Positions 11,116 through 21,760 of a stretch of 64,000 nucleotides of DNA are shown here, piece after piece. Both the position numbers and the translations under genes were made by a program. The notes below the pieces were generated by a model that had not been told where the DNA came from, made no database searches, and saw only the letters and a program-made list of their open reading frames with translations. The stretch is from Mantis religiosa (Eukaryota; Arthropoda; Insecta; Mantodea; Mantidae), in contig JAUKNK010000057.1 of assembly GCA_030765055.1 (NCBI GenBank), positions 5,511,501 to 5,575,500 of the forward strand, in the 5' to 3' direction. Each line of letters starts with the position of its first letter. Within the stretch, counting starts at the first letter, position 1.

Positions 11116-12884
11116 GGTGCTAGTTTTAAGTTTAGTCCTTTGAAGATTCGTTCAAATTTTCTAAAAGCCCATGGAATGTGGGTGAATTTTCTATATTGCC
11201 AATTTGTGTTATTAAGTGGTGTGAGAGTGGTATGTTTTGATATTATCTTCAGTTTTTCCTTTCTATTCATCATGTTCCTTATGATGGCTTGGTTGAATCC
11301 ATTTAATACCGCTATGTCTTTTATGTGTTGTTCTTCCAAAACTTCCTCCTTACTCAGTTGGATGTTGTACAGCCGGTGAATTAGACTTCTAAAGGCAGCT
11401 AGTTGATGTGAAACTGGGTTGTATTCATTTTTCTTTATGTAATTATCTATGTGTGTGGGCTTCCTGTATATTCCAAAATCTACACCACGACGATTTCTAG
11501 TTATCTTGAGGTCCAAAAAGGGTAGGGTGTTGTCTCTTTCTACTTCCATAGTAAATTGGATGTAATTATCTTGCAGGTTTAGTAATTTTACAGAACCTTC
11601 TCTAAGTTTTTCCGGAGTGATAGCAAAAACATCAACATATCTCTGCCAAAATTTATAAATCTGGTGGAAGGCCTTTACTATGTGTGTTTCAAAATAGCTC
11701 ATGTATAGGTCTGCTAAAATAGGCAAAAGTGGGCTCCCCAAAGCTAATTCTTTTAATTGTCTGTAGAACTTTTGCTTAAGCATGAAATAATTATTTCTTA
11801 TGCATAAATCTGTAAGACTGATAATGTCATCTATTTCTCTGGGGTCCGTTGTAGTCTGGGTTAGCCATTTTCTGAGGAGTGTAGGTATTTTTTCTACTGG
11901 AATGCTTGTAAAAAGTGCCTTAACGTCAAAAGAAACTAGTATGTGATTTTCCGGGATGTTGTACTTCTGTAGGTGTTTTATCAATTCCAAGGAGCTTTTT
12001 ATTCCCAAACTTTGAAATTTGTCATATGATTTTAATTTTCTTACTAACCACATTGCAATGTGGTACGTAGGTGAATTGATGCCATTGACGATGGGCCTCA
12101 TGCTATTGTCTTGTTTGTGGATTTTTGGCAGACAGTACAAGCTTGGTAGTGTGGGGTTGGAAGATTTTAAGTTGTATTTTTCAGATGTACTTAATGTTTT
12201 TGTAATTGATAAAGCTTTATTGACAGAAGTGATACTTGGGGTTAATGGATTTTTTGGAATTATTTCATATTCTGGACTGTCTAAGATAAGGTTTACTCTC
12301 TGAATATAGTCTTCTGTCTCCATAATTACTAGAAAATTACCTTTATTGGCTTTTAGGTACACCACTGGCTTCCTATTTAAATTCCTTGTTTTGTTGTAAG
12401 TTTTAATGTATATTGGGGATAACTGCTTTATTATATCCAGACATTCCATTTTGGCTTTGGTTAAGTTTTCATTTTTTAGGATATGTGTGGCTATTTCTAT
12501 GTCGGCGATAAAATTGTCTTTATTATTTGAGACGTTAACACATGTATTGAAACCTTTCTGGAGTAATCTAATTTCTTCGGTTGTAAACTTTTGTTGCAAT
12601 AGGTTTATTACGTTAACTTGTTCTTTAAAATCCCGGTGGTTTGGTTGATGAAGGTGCTCCAGTTGCCGTTCTTTTAACCGTTCGAATTCCTTCTTAAGAC
12701 TTTCGTTTTTCTTAATCATTAATATGTTTAATTTTTCGTGAACCTGCATTTTGAAATTTTGCCAGATGTGTATTCCTAATTGTTTGGTTAGTTTTAGAGG
12801 TAGGTTGTACAATTCCAGGTCTATTTTATTTATGTAGCTGTAATGTTTCGAAATTTCCAGTTTTATCATGTATTTTTCCACCAC
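11116..12884 (-). pseudogene. PLE X reverse transcriptase ORF, active site altered
   Basis: A single open frame of about 590 codons, unusually intact for this window. The N-terminal part is lysine-rich and helical. The RT core carries LPKIHK, MRPIVNGINSPTYHIA, LVSFDVKALFTSIPV and a stretch ELALGSPLLP where PLEs normally have GLAMGNPLSP, followed by FWQRYVDVFAI. The catalytic YVDD box lost one aspartate codon through an in-frame 3-base deletion; the sister element at 30235-30260 has RYVDDIF. The core ends with LPFLDLKI and FGIYRKPTHIDNYIKK. An open frame with a missing catalytic aspartate suggests a dead enzyme whose frame survived by chance or recent age. Confidence 0.85.
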
Positions 12885-13065
12885 TTTTTGTTTTCTGTGA
12901 TTACTAACACCAAATGGCAGAGTGATCGGAGCTCCATAGTAGAGGAAGGTTCATTTAGTCACCAAACAGTTGAGGATGAGATCGAATGATCTTGAAAACA
13001 TTTCAATTATACAAGTAAGTGAAGTTTGAATGTAAACATAGTGACTCATAAATCAAACTCAAGAA

Positions 13066-13076
13066 TACTGATATCA
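13066..13076. repeat. Target-site duplication of PLE X (right copy)
   Basis: Second copy of TACTGATATCA, identical to 10012-10022, at the 5' boundary of the element in its own orientation. Confidence 0.8.
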
Positions 13077-13972
13077 CTTTAGAAAATCTGGAAGACCTTT
13101 AGGTGCTTTATATTATTTGGATATTGAAGGCGATTATGAGAGAGGTATTGAGGATATACGTAGCAGTGAGGAAGAAAATGACCCGCTTCCTTTAGGTGTC
13201 AGCAAAGAATCAACTTTGTGAAGTGGTCAAAATAACTCTAACACAAACAGACATATCAACAAATACATATATTTTCCGGTGTACAGCTAATTTCTGATGT
13301 GCAACCATCTGACATTTTCACAAAAAATATTTTTTATTGCTTACTTAGTGTCTCTCATTGTTACGTTATGGAAACAAATGTATAGTGAGTAGGATGAAAG
13401 AAGTCCTGACCTCTAAAGGCAGTTAAGGGCTTAACAGTAGAATTCAGAAGTGCACAGTGCACAGGTGTTATATTTTGTAAGACTACATTAGATGCATATT
13501 GGTCGAAAGATGGCATGTTAGGTACTCCATTGTTTAGGGCCATGATGGGTCAAATATGGGTGGTGTGAGTCAGCTATTACTAGATATTCCTCTTTAAAAA
13601 AACAGTTAAACGGTAAAAAAAGAAATTATACCAGCAGGATGTAACCGTACACAATTGTTTAGTAATTTGCAGAGCAAGCTAAATACCTACCTGGACTTAT
13701 GCACATCAATAGCTTGTAGGCTAATTGAGTACCATAAAATTCAGAGGCCTCTTCGTACTGGAGGTAAGGAATCTACTACTACAGCAGCCTCATACTTGAG
13801 AGAAAACACTTACCTAAAAGGATACCACCCACAACCAAAAAGGCTGCAACCATGTTGAAAACGTCTAGTGTGTCGCGGAAAAGAGATTTGCAAGGAAACC
13901 AATATTACTTGGTATGGACCTGAAGATGTGCCCTTGTATGTTTATCCAGGACTTAAGGTGTACCATTCAAAC
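13077..13972 (+). pseudogene. piggyBac-type transposase pseudogene
   Basis: Scattered frames match a piggyBac-derived transposase: an acidic N-terminal bit (DIEGDYERGIEDIRSSEEEND), then YWSKDGMLGTPLFRAMMGQ (about 13495-13550), then 13655-13858, and a cysteine-rich C-terminal region RLQPC..KETNITWYGPEDVPLYVYPGLKVYHSN, which resembles the family's C-terminal zinc-binding segment (CxxC..KETRYxC..C..PLCxxPCFxxYHT) with most cysteines lost. Many stops and frameshifts are present. The left part is probably interrupted by PLE X. It ends abruptly where a gypsy element begins at 13973. Confidence 0.7.
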
Positions 13973-14261
13973 AGATGTTCCTGGTTCTCTGGCCTTCCAG
14001 TCGCGCCGTCACCACCACCTCGCTCCTCGCGGGGACAACCACATCTTCGTCCAAGACGACCCTGCAAATTCCAAGGCACTCTTCTGGTTGACGGAGAATA
14101 ACCTCTTCTCCGTTGAGCCGCAGGACCATCTTGCCGACGTCGACCGTCGCCTCATGGCTCCTGAGGGCATCCAGTGCCAGAATCACCTACTCAGCCGCCT
14201 TCGCGACGAACACCCACAGACGCACGGCACTCCGCCCCAAGGTCAGCTCCAGCAGGGCCTC

Positions 14262-15011
14262 CTATTCCACAGGCAAGGTGTCGCCCGATGCCGTGACAAG
14301 CTGATATGGTCGGCTCGGCTTCCTTGTCCGCAAACCCTTCGCCACGTCAGGTCTGATGATGGTCACGGCCGCTCCGGTGTCCACCAGCACGCGGCACGGC
14401 ATTCCTCTTACCCAGCCGTCCGCGATGAGGCTGTCATCCATACGCCGGCTGACGGCGCGCAGTGTCACTCGAGGGGATGGTGGTGATGGCGCCGACGTGC
14501 CCCTCTCCACGACGGCCCTTACTTGTTTTCCGGCTGCTCTTCCTGGTGTGGGCAGTCTCTCTGCAGGTGGCCGGGCTGTCCAGAACCCCCAACACAGGCC
14601 ACTAGGTGTTCGCCGGCGTCCCTCAGCTGGTCTTCTGTCTCCGGCGTAGCGAACACTCCTCGTTCTCGACGTCAGGATAGATGTTTCCTTGGCCGCCTCC
14701 ATCCTTAATGCCGCTGTCAGCGCCTCGTGGATGGTTTTATAATCGCTGAGCATTAGGCGCTGACGAATCTCCATGTCCTGTACTCCGTCGACAAAATTGT
14801 AGGCGGCTTTCCGGGATACGAACTCCAGTGGCAGGTCAACCAAGGCCTTGCTAGCCAGCTGCTCAATCGCTATGGCGAACTCCTGTAGCGTCTTCCCCGG
14901 CTGCTGTGACCTTGCCTTTAGTTGGCTGCGGTACGCTGCGGCTAAGTGGTGTTTCCCTAAACGATTCTCCAGGGCCTCCCAGATGTCCTTGGGCGCCGCC
15001 GCCGTCGTCAC
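14262..15011 (-). pseudogene. E1 gag C-terminus and aspartic protease
   Basis: The frame reads IWEALENRLGKHHLAAAY and TLQEFAIAIEQL, typical capsid-region sequence of gypsy elements, then a zinc-knuckle region wrecked by a local frameshift (LCWGFWTARPP where E2 has CWGCGQPGHLQRGC). Next comes the protease core CRVLVDTGAAVTIIRPDV with the catalytic DTG. The frame is separated from gag by a frameshift near 15050 and from the next part (13973-14186, LRSHEATVDVGK) by another near 14260. Confidence 0.85.
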
Positions 15012-15052
15012 CGAGTTAAGGACTTCCGCAGCTCCTCTCTGGAGGCTGGCTA

Positions 15053-15871
15053 TTAACTGTGTGGCCTCCTCCGGTGACCATCTGTTGTGCTTGGCAATGT
15101 GTCGAACTGGCGGCGGAAGACCTCAAACGTTGACGCGCCGTCATATTTGGGTGGTTTGAAGCGCGCAGATGTGTAGCGTGCCGGCGCGTCGGCCTTCAAA
15201 TCCTTCAGCTTGTTGCCGACGACGTCCTCCACCATGGCGTTCAGGGACTTGACGCTGCTGTCGGCCTTTCCCTCCAGGTTGTTTACGCGGTTCGCGAGGT
15301 CTTCGACGTCTTCAGCCATGGCGTTCAGGGACTTGGCGTTATTGTCGGTCTTTTCCTCTAGGTCACTGAAGCGGTTCGCGGACTTGGCGTTATTGTCGGC
15401 CTTTTCCTCTAGGTCATTGAAGCGGTTCGCGGACTTGGCGTTATTGTCGGCCTTTTCCTCTAGGTCATTGAAGCGGCTCGCCAGGTCCTCGACGCGCTTG
15501 TCCACTTGGCCCATCCGCTTGCCCAGCTCCGTCACGTTATCCCTCACGCCGGCCAACTGTTCCTCAAATTTGACGGCGAGAGCCTCGTTCGCCACCTTCA
15601 TTTCCGTGGTCAGTTCGGCCATCTTTGCGGTCAATGTAGTGGCCAAGTTGTTGTTTGCCGTTTCCGTCTTCGCTGTTAATTCGGCCTTCATTTCTTCCAT
15701 CTTCTCGGTGATGTTGTCGTTGGCCGTCTTCATTTGTTTCAACTCGGCGGTGATGTTGTCGTTGGCCGCTTCTGTTCTTGTTGTTAACTCGTTCATCTTC
15801 GCCAAAAGCATTTCCAATGCCGATTCCATGGCCGTAATGTTCGGTGATGTTATCGTCCCACTTCCTGACAC
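15053..15871 (-). pseudogene. E1 gag N-terminal coiled-coil region
   Basis: 272-codon frame starting just inside the 5' LTR. It is almost entirely predicted coiled coil: repeated NDNITAELK-like segments, then three nearly identical 17-residue units (NRFNDLEEKADNNAKSA) encoded by a 51-bp tandem repeat at about 15360-15480. It ends with RFKPPKYDGASTFEVFRRQFD, a motif found near the capsid start of many gypsy Gags, before the frameshift. The 51-bp repeat keeps the frame, so copy number can vary without destroying it. Confidence 0.85.
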
Positions 15872-15874
15872 CAG

Positions 15875-16344
15875 TGTGACTTTGTGGGTTCGTGAAATGA
15901 AAATTCCAATTGCACCACTTAAAAATGTTCTTTATTTCCACCGACTTACAGTTATACACTTGCCAATTACACAGAATTACGTAATGCACACAATTACGAT
16001 TCACCAGTTCGTCCGTTACAATTCCACTGTACATTCTTCCGTTGGACAGTCTTCTCGATCACTAACACGACGCTACTTCGCTGCTTGCCAAACACTGACT
16101 AACTCAATTCACTCACTGCAACCCTTTTTATAGGAATATCACCGTCTTCTAAAAGTCTCTGGTTTCAATGAATTATCACGAAAGTTCCAGTTGGCAGTGG
16201 GAGGGGGCAAAGAGGCGGCCAGCAACAAGTGATATTTCCCTAATCACCCCTCAGTTAGTGACTGAGATTAATGGGGGGGCGTGGTCGGCTACCTCTGGTC
16301 CCTTCCAGCTGTCGCCGGTCGTGCCTTCCGCTAATTGGGTGACA
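15875..16344 (-). repeat. 5' LTR of gypsy element E1
   Basis: 470 bases from TGTCACCC to AAAGTCACA (minus-strand sense). It matches the solo LTRs at 34060-34553, 48195-48764 and 53919-54397, most clearly near the 3' end where CGAACCCACAAAGTCACA recurs. An AATAAAG-type signal lies in the conserved part (GTCGGTGGAAATAAAGAACA). Confidence 0.85.
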
Positions 16345-16526
16345 GTAATATCACGATCGAAATTAACATTAATTTAGATTATGAAAAAAGAGAAGATAAA
16401 AACAGTAAAAAATACAAAACATTTTAAAACTCAAATAATTATTACTGTTACTGGTAAATATGGTAGGCACCACAATATACAGTACTTAATTTTGCTCAGT
16501 GCACATGCACATGCCTGAAGGTCTGC

Positions 16527-17207
16527 ATGTTCTGTTCTGTGACTGGAAGTAAGAATAGATCTCGCGACACAGAAAAGGTGTTTATAGTGGAGTATTATTT
16601 TCGCTCATATGGAAATGGTTATCAAGGCAAGCCAAGTTTAAAGCTAGTGGTGGAACACTATTATGAACACTTCAATAAGCCAGCACCTAGCAACACAGTT
16701 ATGCTATCTGTTGTTAAGAAATTTCATCGTATAGGTAGTGTATTGTGTTAACACAAGGGAAGGTCCGGTAGGCCTGTAGCATAGGAACATAGTGATTGTG
16801 CCATTTATTCAGGATTTAAGAAGGATTTGTCATGCCAGGAACATGCAGATGGATAGACAGTGGTCCAATAACACAGGACAACCTGCCACACCACGCAACA
16901 GTCTATGGCTATGCTGCATGAAACCTTTCCAGAACGAGTAAATTCCAGAAGGGCTCAGCTCCCCTGCACATCATATTTGCCCACTGTCACCGCACCTGAT
17001 GCTTACGTCTGGAGAATGTTAAAGGAGAAAGTTCTCAAATGCTCAGATCTACCCCAAATTGTGTCTGCATTACGTCAGAAGATTCCTTCACTCTTTGGGA
17101 CTCTGCAGCAAACTTTGTTCCACAAGATGTTGGAAAATCTCTGCGATCGTTATGAACACTGCCTACAGTACAATGGGGCACATTTTGAACATTTACACTT
17201 ATCTTGA
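16527..17207 (+). pseudogene. Tc1/mariner-type transposase pseudogene, middle deleted
   Basis: The first frame (16527-16751) is a helix-turn-helix N-terminus: VFIVEYYFRSYGNGYQGKPS, then KPAPSNTVMLSVVKKFHRIGSVLC, typical of mariner-like transposases common in arthropods. After a short gap with KGRSGRP, 16905-17207 gives the C-terminus: TAPDAYVWRMLKEKV and a MENLCDRYEHCLQYNGAHFEHL segment matching the family end. The catalytic DDE/D middle has been lost. No terminal inverted repeats were confirmed. Confidence 0.75.
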
Positions 17208-17399
17208 TACATAAGGTAATGGCAATAAGAGTAACATAAGTTCCATCCAATATGACTTAACGTTTGAGGACGTAAATTAAAAGAAAAGAAGGAAACATAA
17301 TTTTCAGTACTGTATATTTTGGTGCATACTGTACATATACTCTCTGTTTTGCTGATTTCCTGTTCTTCATGACTTAAAGCAGAAGTGCAGGCAGTGTAC

Positions 17400-17830
17400 C
17401 TAGACCAACGAATAGTACAAAACTGTTCCAACAATGTTATTATCGTGCAATAAAAATTTATAGTGATCTTCCATTCTACTTGAAAAAATTAAGTAATCCT
17501 AAACAACATAGAATTTTTAACAAGGATCTAAAGTAATCCTTACATACTCACTTCGCATATAATATTTAAATATTCATTAATGCCCCATTAACAATATTTA
17601 GGTCAGATATCAGGTATTTTGATGAGATATATTATATTGACCTACAGTAATGCATGTTCTGAGATTAATGCTTGAAATGTGGTGGTACATAAATTTTAAT
17701 TTTTAATACATAATGTAACAAAAAGGCAATAAAGGTACCAGAGAACTAGTAGTGGTAGATGTATTATGAATTATGCTGCATGTGCCACAAATATGACATG
17801 CTGAACATCCACGTGCTTTGCTCAGGCTGG
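17400..17830 (+). mobile_element. LINE 3' end (copy 1)
   Basis: Contains LFQQCYYRAIKIYSDLPFYLKKLSNPKQ-like translation, the C-terminal end of a LINE ORF2, and a 3' tail with AACAAAAAGGCAATAAAGGTACCAGA. The same arrangement recurs at 21280-21760 and 60190-60950. The family is probably the CR1-like LINE at 56250-59430 or a relative. Confidence 0.6.
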
Positions 17831-18059
17831 CACATGAGATATGAACAAAGAAATAAAGAAAAAACAAATGCTATGAATGTGTGAACAAGATGGATAAATA
17901 TGAATGAAGATGTACATGATAATTATTTGATTATGCATTTACTAATAATTGATTTAATTTGGCAATTTTCCGACAAAATAAAATACTTCTCCCAAATATA
18001 TATTATAAATAATCTATATGCTTTAATTTAAGTTACATATATGTGTGTTTGTAATCAAA
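17831..18059. other. AT-rich spacer
   Basis: No coding potential or recognised repeat between the LINE end and the segment duplicated at 20.45 kb. Confidence 0.5.
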
Positions 18060-18420
18060 TGTGTTAATCTAAGTAATTGTGTATAGAGTAGAGTTTACCA
18101 GTTGAGAAATACGCAGCACACCCAGTGTTTGAGTCAGAATTATTGACTTAGTTTATTTTTCACAAATGAGTATGCGATGCTAGCCGCACTAATATCATGT
18201 CATTTATATAACATGTTCTCCTTAAGAACAAACGAGTAAAGTGTTTCAGTGTTATAAACTGACTCAGTAATAATAAACTGAAATACAATTGTTGATGTTA
18301 CCTAACAATAAAGATGTAAACATGCTACACTTCTGAGGCAAGAGGGCACTTCCATGTCTCCTTGTAGAGGAACTGAAATGTAAAGTTCATGAGAGGGTCA
18401 CGTGAGGGTGAGTCAATAAA
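18060..18420 (+). repeat. Dispersed repeat, also at 20450-20760
   Basis: Direct relative of 20450-20760 (shared TGTGTATAGAGTA, CCAGTGTTTGAGTC and a GTTACCTAA(C/T)AATA segment). An inverted relative occupies about 24050-24240, matching 20300-20470. At 20.8 kb the repeat runs straight into a LINE endonuclease start, so it is probably that LINE's 5' untranslated region. Confidence 0.6.
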
Positions 18421-18599
18421 GAGTGAGAGGAACTCTTTTGTTGATGCACACAACAATGGCAGAACTACAGAAACAACTTCACATGATGCCAATGGATCAG
18501 CTAGGAATGGTGGACAAGGCACACACTCACTTGCCCATGCATTTGTACATAGAGAACAAACGAATTAGGTCAGTTCGTCAGCAGCCTACAGAGAAAATG

Positions 18600-19190
18600 G
18601 AGATGTTACGCAAAGAGTAATACACTGCATTAAAGCTTTGCCTTTGTTTGCAGAAATCCGACACGGAAGGTTAGAGAATGCTGCAGGAGGCATATGGTGA
18701 TAATGTTCTGCCACACTCCACGACACTTCAGTGGTTCAAGATATTGAGCGAGGGCCGTGTTTCTATAATAAAGTAAGATGGGCTAGGTACTCTGGCAAAC
18801 ATAACAAGGCTGGCATTATTGTTTGTGAAGACCTGACAATTAGAACTGACAGTCTTGTAGACATGTTACAGAGTTCGCATAGCAGTGTTTTACCAATTCT
18901 GCATAATCACTTAAACATGAGACATGTCTGTGTAAGATGAGTGCCAAGATTATTGATTCCAGTACAAAAGATGATGGAGGTAGAACCGTGTATGGAACTG
19001 CAAAGTCTGGTTGAGATGCATACCTCAACGTCATCATTACAGGTCTTTACATGTCTGTAAAAGAAAGTCAGGAGGAAGTATTTTGCTACTTTGGAGGCTG
19101 TCGTGAAGGAGGTGAAGGATGGCTTCCAGAGTGTGTCCGAGGATTGGCAGAAGCACATGCATATATAGCAATTGTAGCCAATCTCTAAAT
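18600..19190 (+). pseudogene. mariner-like transposase pseudogene
   Basis: Fragments in changing frames: MLQEAYGDNVLPHSTTLQWF (about 18680-18740), EDLTIRTDSLVDMLQSSHSS and LNMRHVCVRWVPRLL (about 18825-18955). The last is the ARWVPRLLT signature that precedes the catalytic core in mariner/SETMAR-like enzymes. Further decayed sequence follows to about 19190. No intact catalytic triad is visible. Confidence 0.7.
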
Positions 19191-20449
19191 TTGCTTGTAA
19201 ATTAATTCTGGGAGGCAGGATTCCTCTTAATAGCAAATGAGGCTTAAATCCTCATGTACATAGGCAGTAACATTTAGACACAATCAGCAAAATGTAGAAT
19301 AGCTACCACAAAAATCTCTCAGGTACCTTGTACAAGAAACTAACATTTCAAAACTGTCAGTACAGAAATCAACAGAACTTTTAAAACTCAAATCATATAA
19401 GGTTACAGTTGTCTAGGATTTACTCAAGTGACCACTAGTCAGGTTAGTTTGTGTAACTGAAGTATAAGAAATGTTGATAAAACAATCAATTTATGATAAA
19501 TAATGTTCAATGACAAAGAATGGTTTCATTTACATGGTCACATTCCATCACAACACAATTGATAAAGGAAATTTTGTTCATGAGCATCCCTTCGATGATA
19601 CAAGAATCAGGGTTTCGTGCAGGGTAAATGAATGCTGAATAATGTGTGTCCAACTTATGCAGAAAGGTACAAAAATAATATACTGGTCCCATGTTTCCAA
19701 CAGCTAATGACATTTAATGTCCATCTGGATACTTCCAGCAGAACTCTACAACAATGGATTCAGCCGATGTGTCAGTAATGTACTGTAGGAATTCCTTAAA
19801 CAATCATTATTATGGTTTAAGTCCAACTTGGTCCTTTGATCTTACAATGTTTTGGTAATATGCAGCCAAAACTGCATAAAAGATTCTTTGTCATGAATTT
19901 GCACTGTCATTTACAATTAGTTATCTGCGGGGTATATAGACCACTATTTCATTACGTGTGGCAGAATGCTAACTGCGATATTGGTGAACCAGTGGACAAC
20001 TTCAACAGTGTAATTGAGGTGCTGTTATAGAATGTGCAAATATAAAATGTGTTCTGCTTTTCTTCACTGTGCATTTTGTAGTCATCATATTGCTGAGAGC
20101 ATTTTACTGAAAGTCCCCATTTACATTTATACTAAGATATCTGCATTATGTATGGCACCAAGAATGGAGCTACAGTGATATATAGAGCATGATTGTAGAG
20201 TTTTACAGAACAACACCCAACAGCACATTGAGAGGTACGTAATGATCCTGTAACCAATCTTTCATCTTTCATACAAATATGTTTGTCCCAGCCCAAATAC
20301 TTTACTTCTTAGTTGAGCATAAAGCATTGTTGAGACTTGAAATCAGACATTTGAAGATGGCATTATGAAAATTTGCAAAGGAAGTACATAAGACAAGATA
20401 CTGTTAACAACGCTGTTAACATATATGTGTAATAAAACGTATTAAGATT
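19191..20449. other. Intergenic stretch, nothing recognised
   Basis: AT-rich DNA with many stops in all frames. The only structure I see is at about 20300-20449, which is part of a repeat with an inverted copy near 24.1-24.2 kb. Confidence 0.5.
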
Positions 20450-21760
20450 ACCTGAGTAACTGTGTATAGAGTATACTTTAGCAGTTGTGAAACATGTAAC
20501 ACAACCAGTGTTTGAGTCCAAATTATTAAATCTATTCAGTTAGTTTTCACAAAACGGAATCTGATGCATAACATGTTTTCATTAAGGATAAACAGTATTA
20601 AACAGTTAGGGATAAACAGCTTTCAGTGTTAAAAATACATACAGGAGAAATAAACTGTAACACAGTTGATCATGTTACCTAATAATAGGGAATGATCATA
20701 GTAGTTCTGTGTCTCTCAGTAGAGGGACTGAGACGTCATGATCATGAGAAGATTGTTACAGATCACACAGATAAACTTTATATCATATATAAAAACTGAT
20801 GCCTTCCCTTCACTATCAAAAGATACATTCAGCTTACATCATCAAAGCTTAAGAGGGTTACACAATAAAATGGAGGAGCTAAGTATACATATACAAGACT
20901 TAAATTGTAATATGTTCGTAATTTGCTAACTGAGCACCAGATAACACAAGCAGAGTTAAAAATGTGAGTAACCATAGCTACATATTATGTTCCAGAACTA
21001 GATTATGTTATATAGATGCAAGAATATTTGTTAATAGTTCAATAAAGTTCACAATCATACATGATGCATCTTTTTGTGAAAAACACAATTTGAATGCAAT
21101 TCACAAAAGCAGGATTTGGTACAAACTGACGTATAGCTGAAAGAAAGCACAGTACACTCTCACATATTCATAAAGATATTACAAAGATTTATATTAAAAC
21201 TTGTTACCCTTATTGTTGAATAAATATATTTTCTTTTAAGCTATCTTATTAATAATTATAATAACTTTACAACAAAAGTTGTTGTGCATGACCACACTAC
21301 AAGAAATGCAGGGAGTCTCATCGACAACAAATAGCTTAGAACTGTTACAGAAGGAATGTTACTATTCCACAATAAGAATTTACAACAATCTTGTACACTA
21401 CTTAAAACTATTAGGTAAATCAAAAGTCTTCAAGAAAGTTTTAGTCATTCTTATATACTTACTGCTTGTACAATATGAAGGAATTCTTTAACATTCCTTT
21501 CAGCATTTAAATTTGTAATACACACGACAGATGACATGTGACTATGATTTGATGTTCTGCTTTATTACTGACCTACTGTAATGTATGTCCTGAGGTTATC
21601 TTCAAATGTTGGTGATTCACTAATTTTCAATGTTAATACATAAAGTTAAAATAAAAACAAACTTATAGATGTCAGTGTAGTTGTGGTGGAGGGTATATTA
21701 CTAGTAATAATGCATGTACCATAAATGTAAGACATGTTCAGTGTCTCTCAGTTTTGTTCT
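20450..21760 (+). mobile_element. LINE with large internal deletion
   Basis: The putative 5' region (20450-20760) is followed by SLHHQSLRGLHNKMEELSIHI (20840-20905), the start of an apurinic-type endonuclease as found in LINE ORF2 (usually HQNIRGLRNK). The remainder of endonuclease and RT is missing. At 21280 the C-terminal end resumes (ELLQKECYYSTIRIYNNL), followed by the same type of 3' tail as copies 1 and 3. About 3 kb of normal ORF2 is absent. Confidence 0.65.

Larger units (their letters stand above)
10023..13065 (-). mobile_element. Penelope-like element X with long terminal inverted repeats
   Basis: About 3.04 kb, coding on the minus strand. The ends carry inverted copies about 170-190 bases long (about 10049-10238 and 12903-13060), sharing for example AGTCACCAAACAG and the CAAACTCA end. 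The inside encodes a PLE reverse transcriptase (11116-12884) and, after a nested PLE fragment, a GIY-YIG endonuclease (10374-10611). PLEs join a telomerase-like RT to a GIY-YIG nuclease and often have inverted or tandem terminal copies. The insertion is flanked by the 11-bp duplication TACTGATATCA. It appears to have landed in or beside the piggyBac relic that continues at 13077. Confidence 0.88.
13973..16344 (-). mobile_element. Ty3/gypsy element E1, 5' half only
   Basis: Minus-strand order: 5' LTR (16344-15875), a primer-binding-like TGGTGTCAGGAAGTGGGA right after it, gag coiled coil (15871-15053), gag C-terminus and aspartic protease (15011-14262), and the start of the pol linker (14186-13973). 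It breaks off at ATGTTCCTGGTTCTCTG before the RT. It is visibly GC-richer than its AT-rich surroundings. It is the same family as E2 (43446-47626) and as the fragment at 41207-41602, which starts almost exactly where E1 ends. Confidence 0.88.

Noticed and set aside
15210..16133. 307-codon plus-strand frame over E1
   Set aside because: Leucine/serine-rich antisense shadow of the gag coiled coil running on into the LTR.
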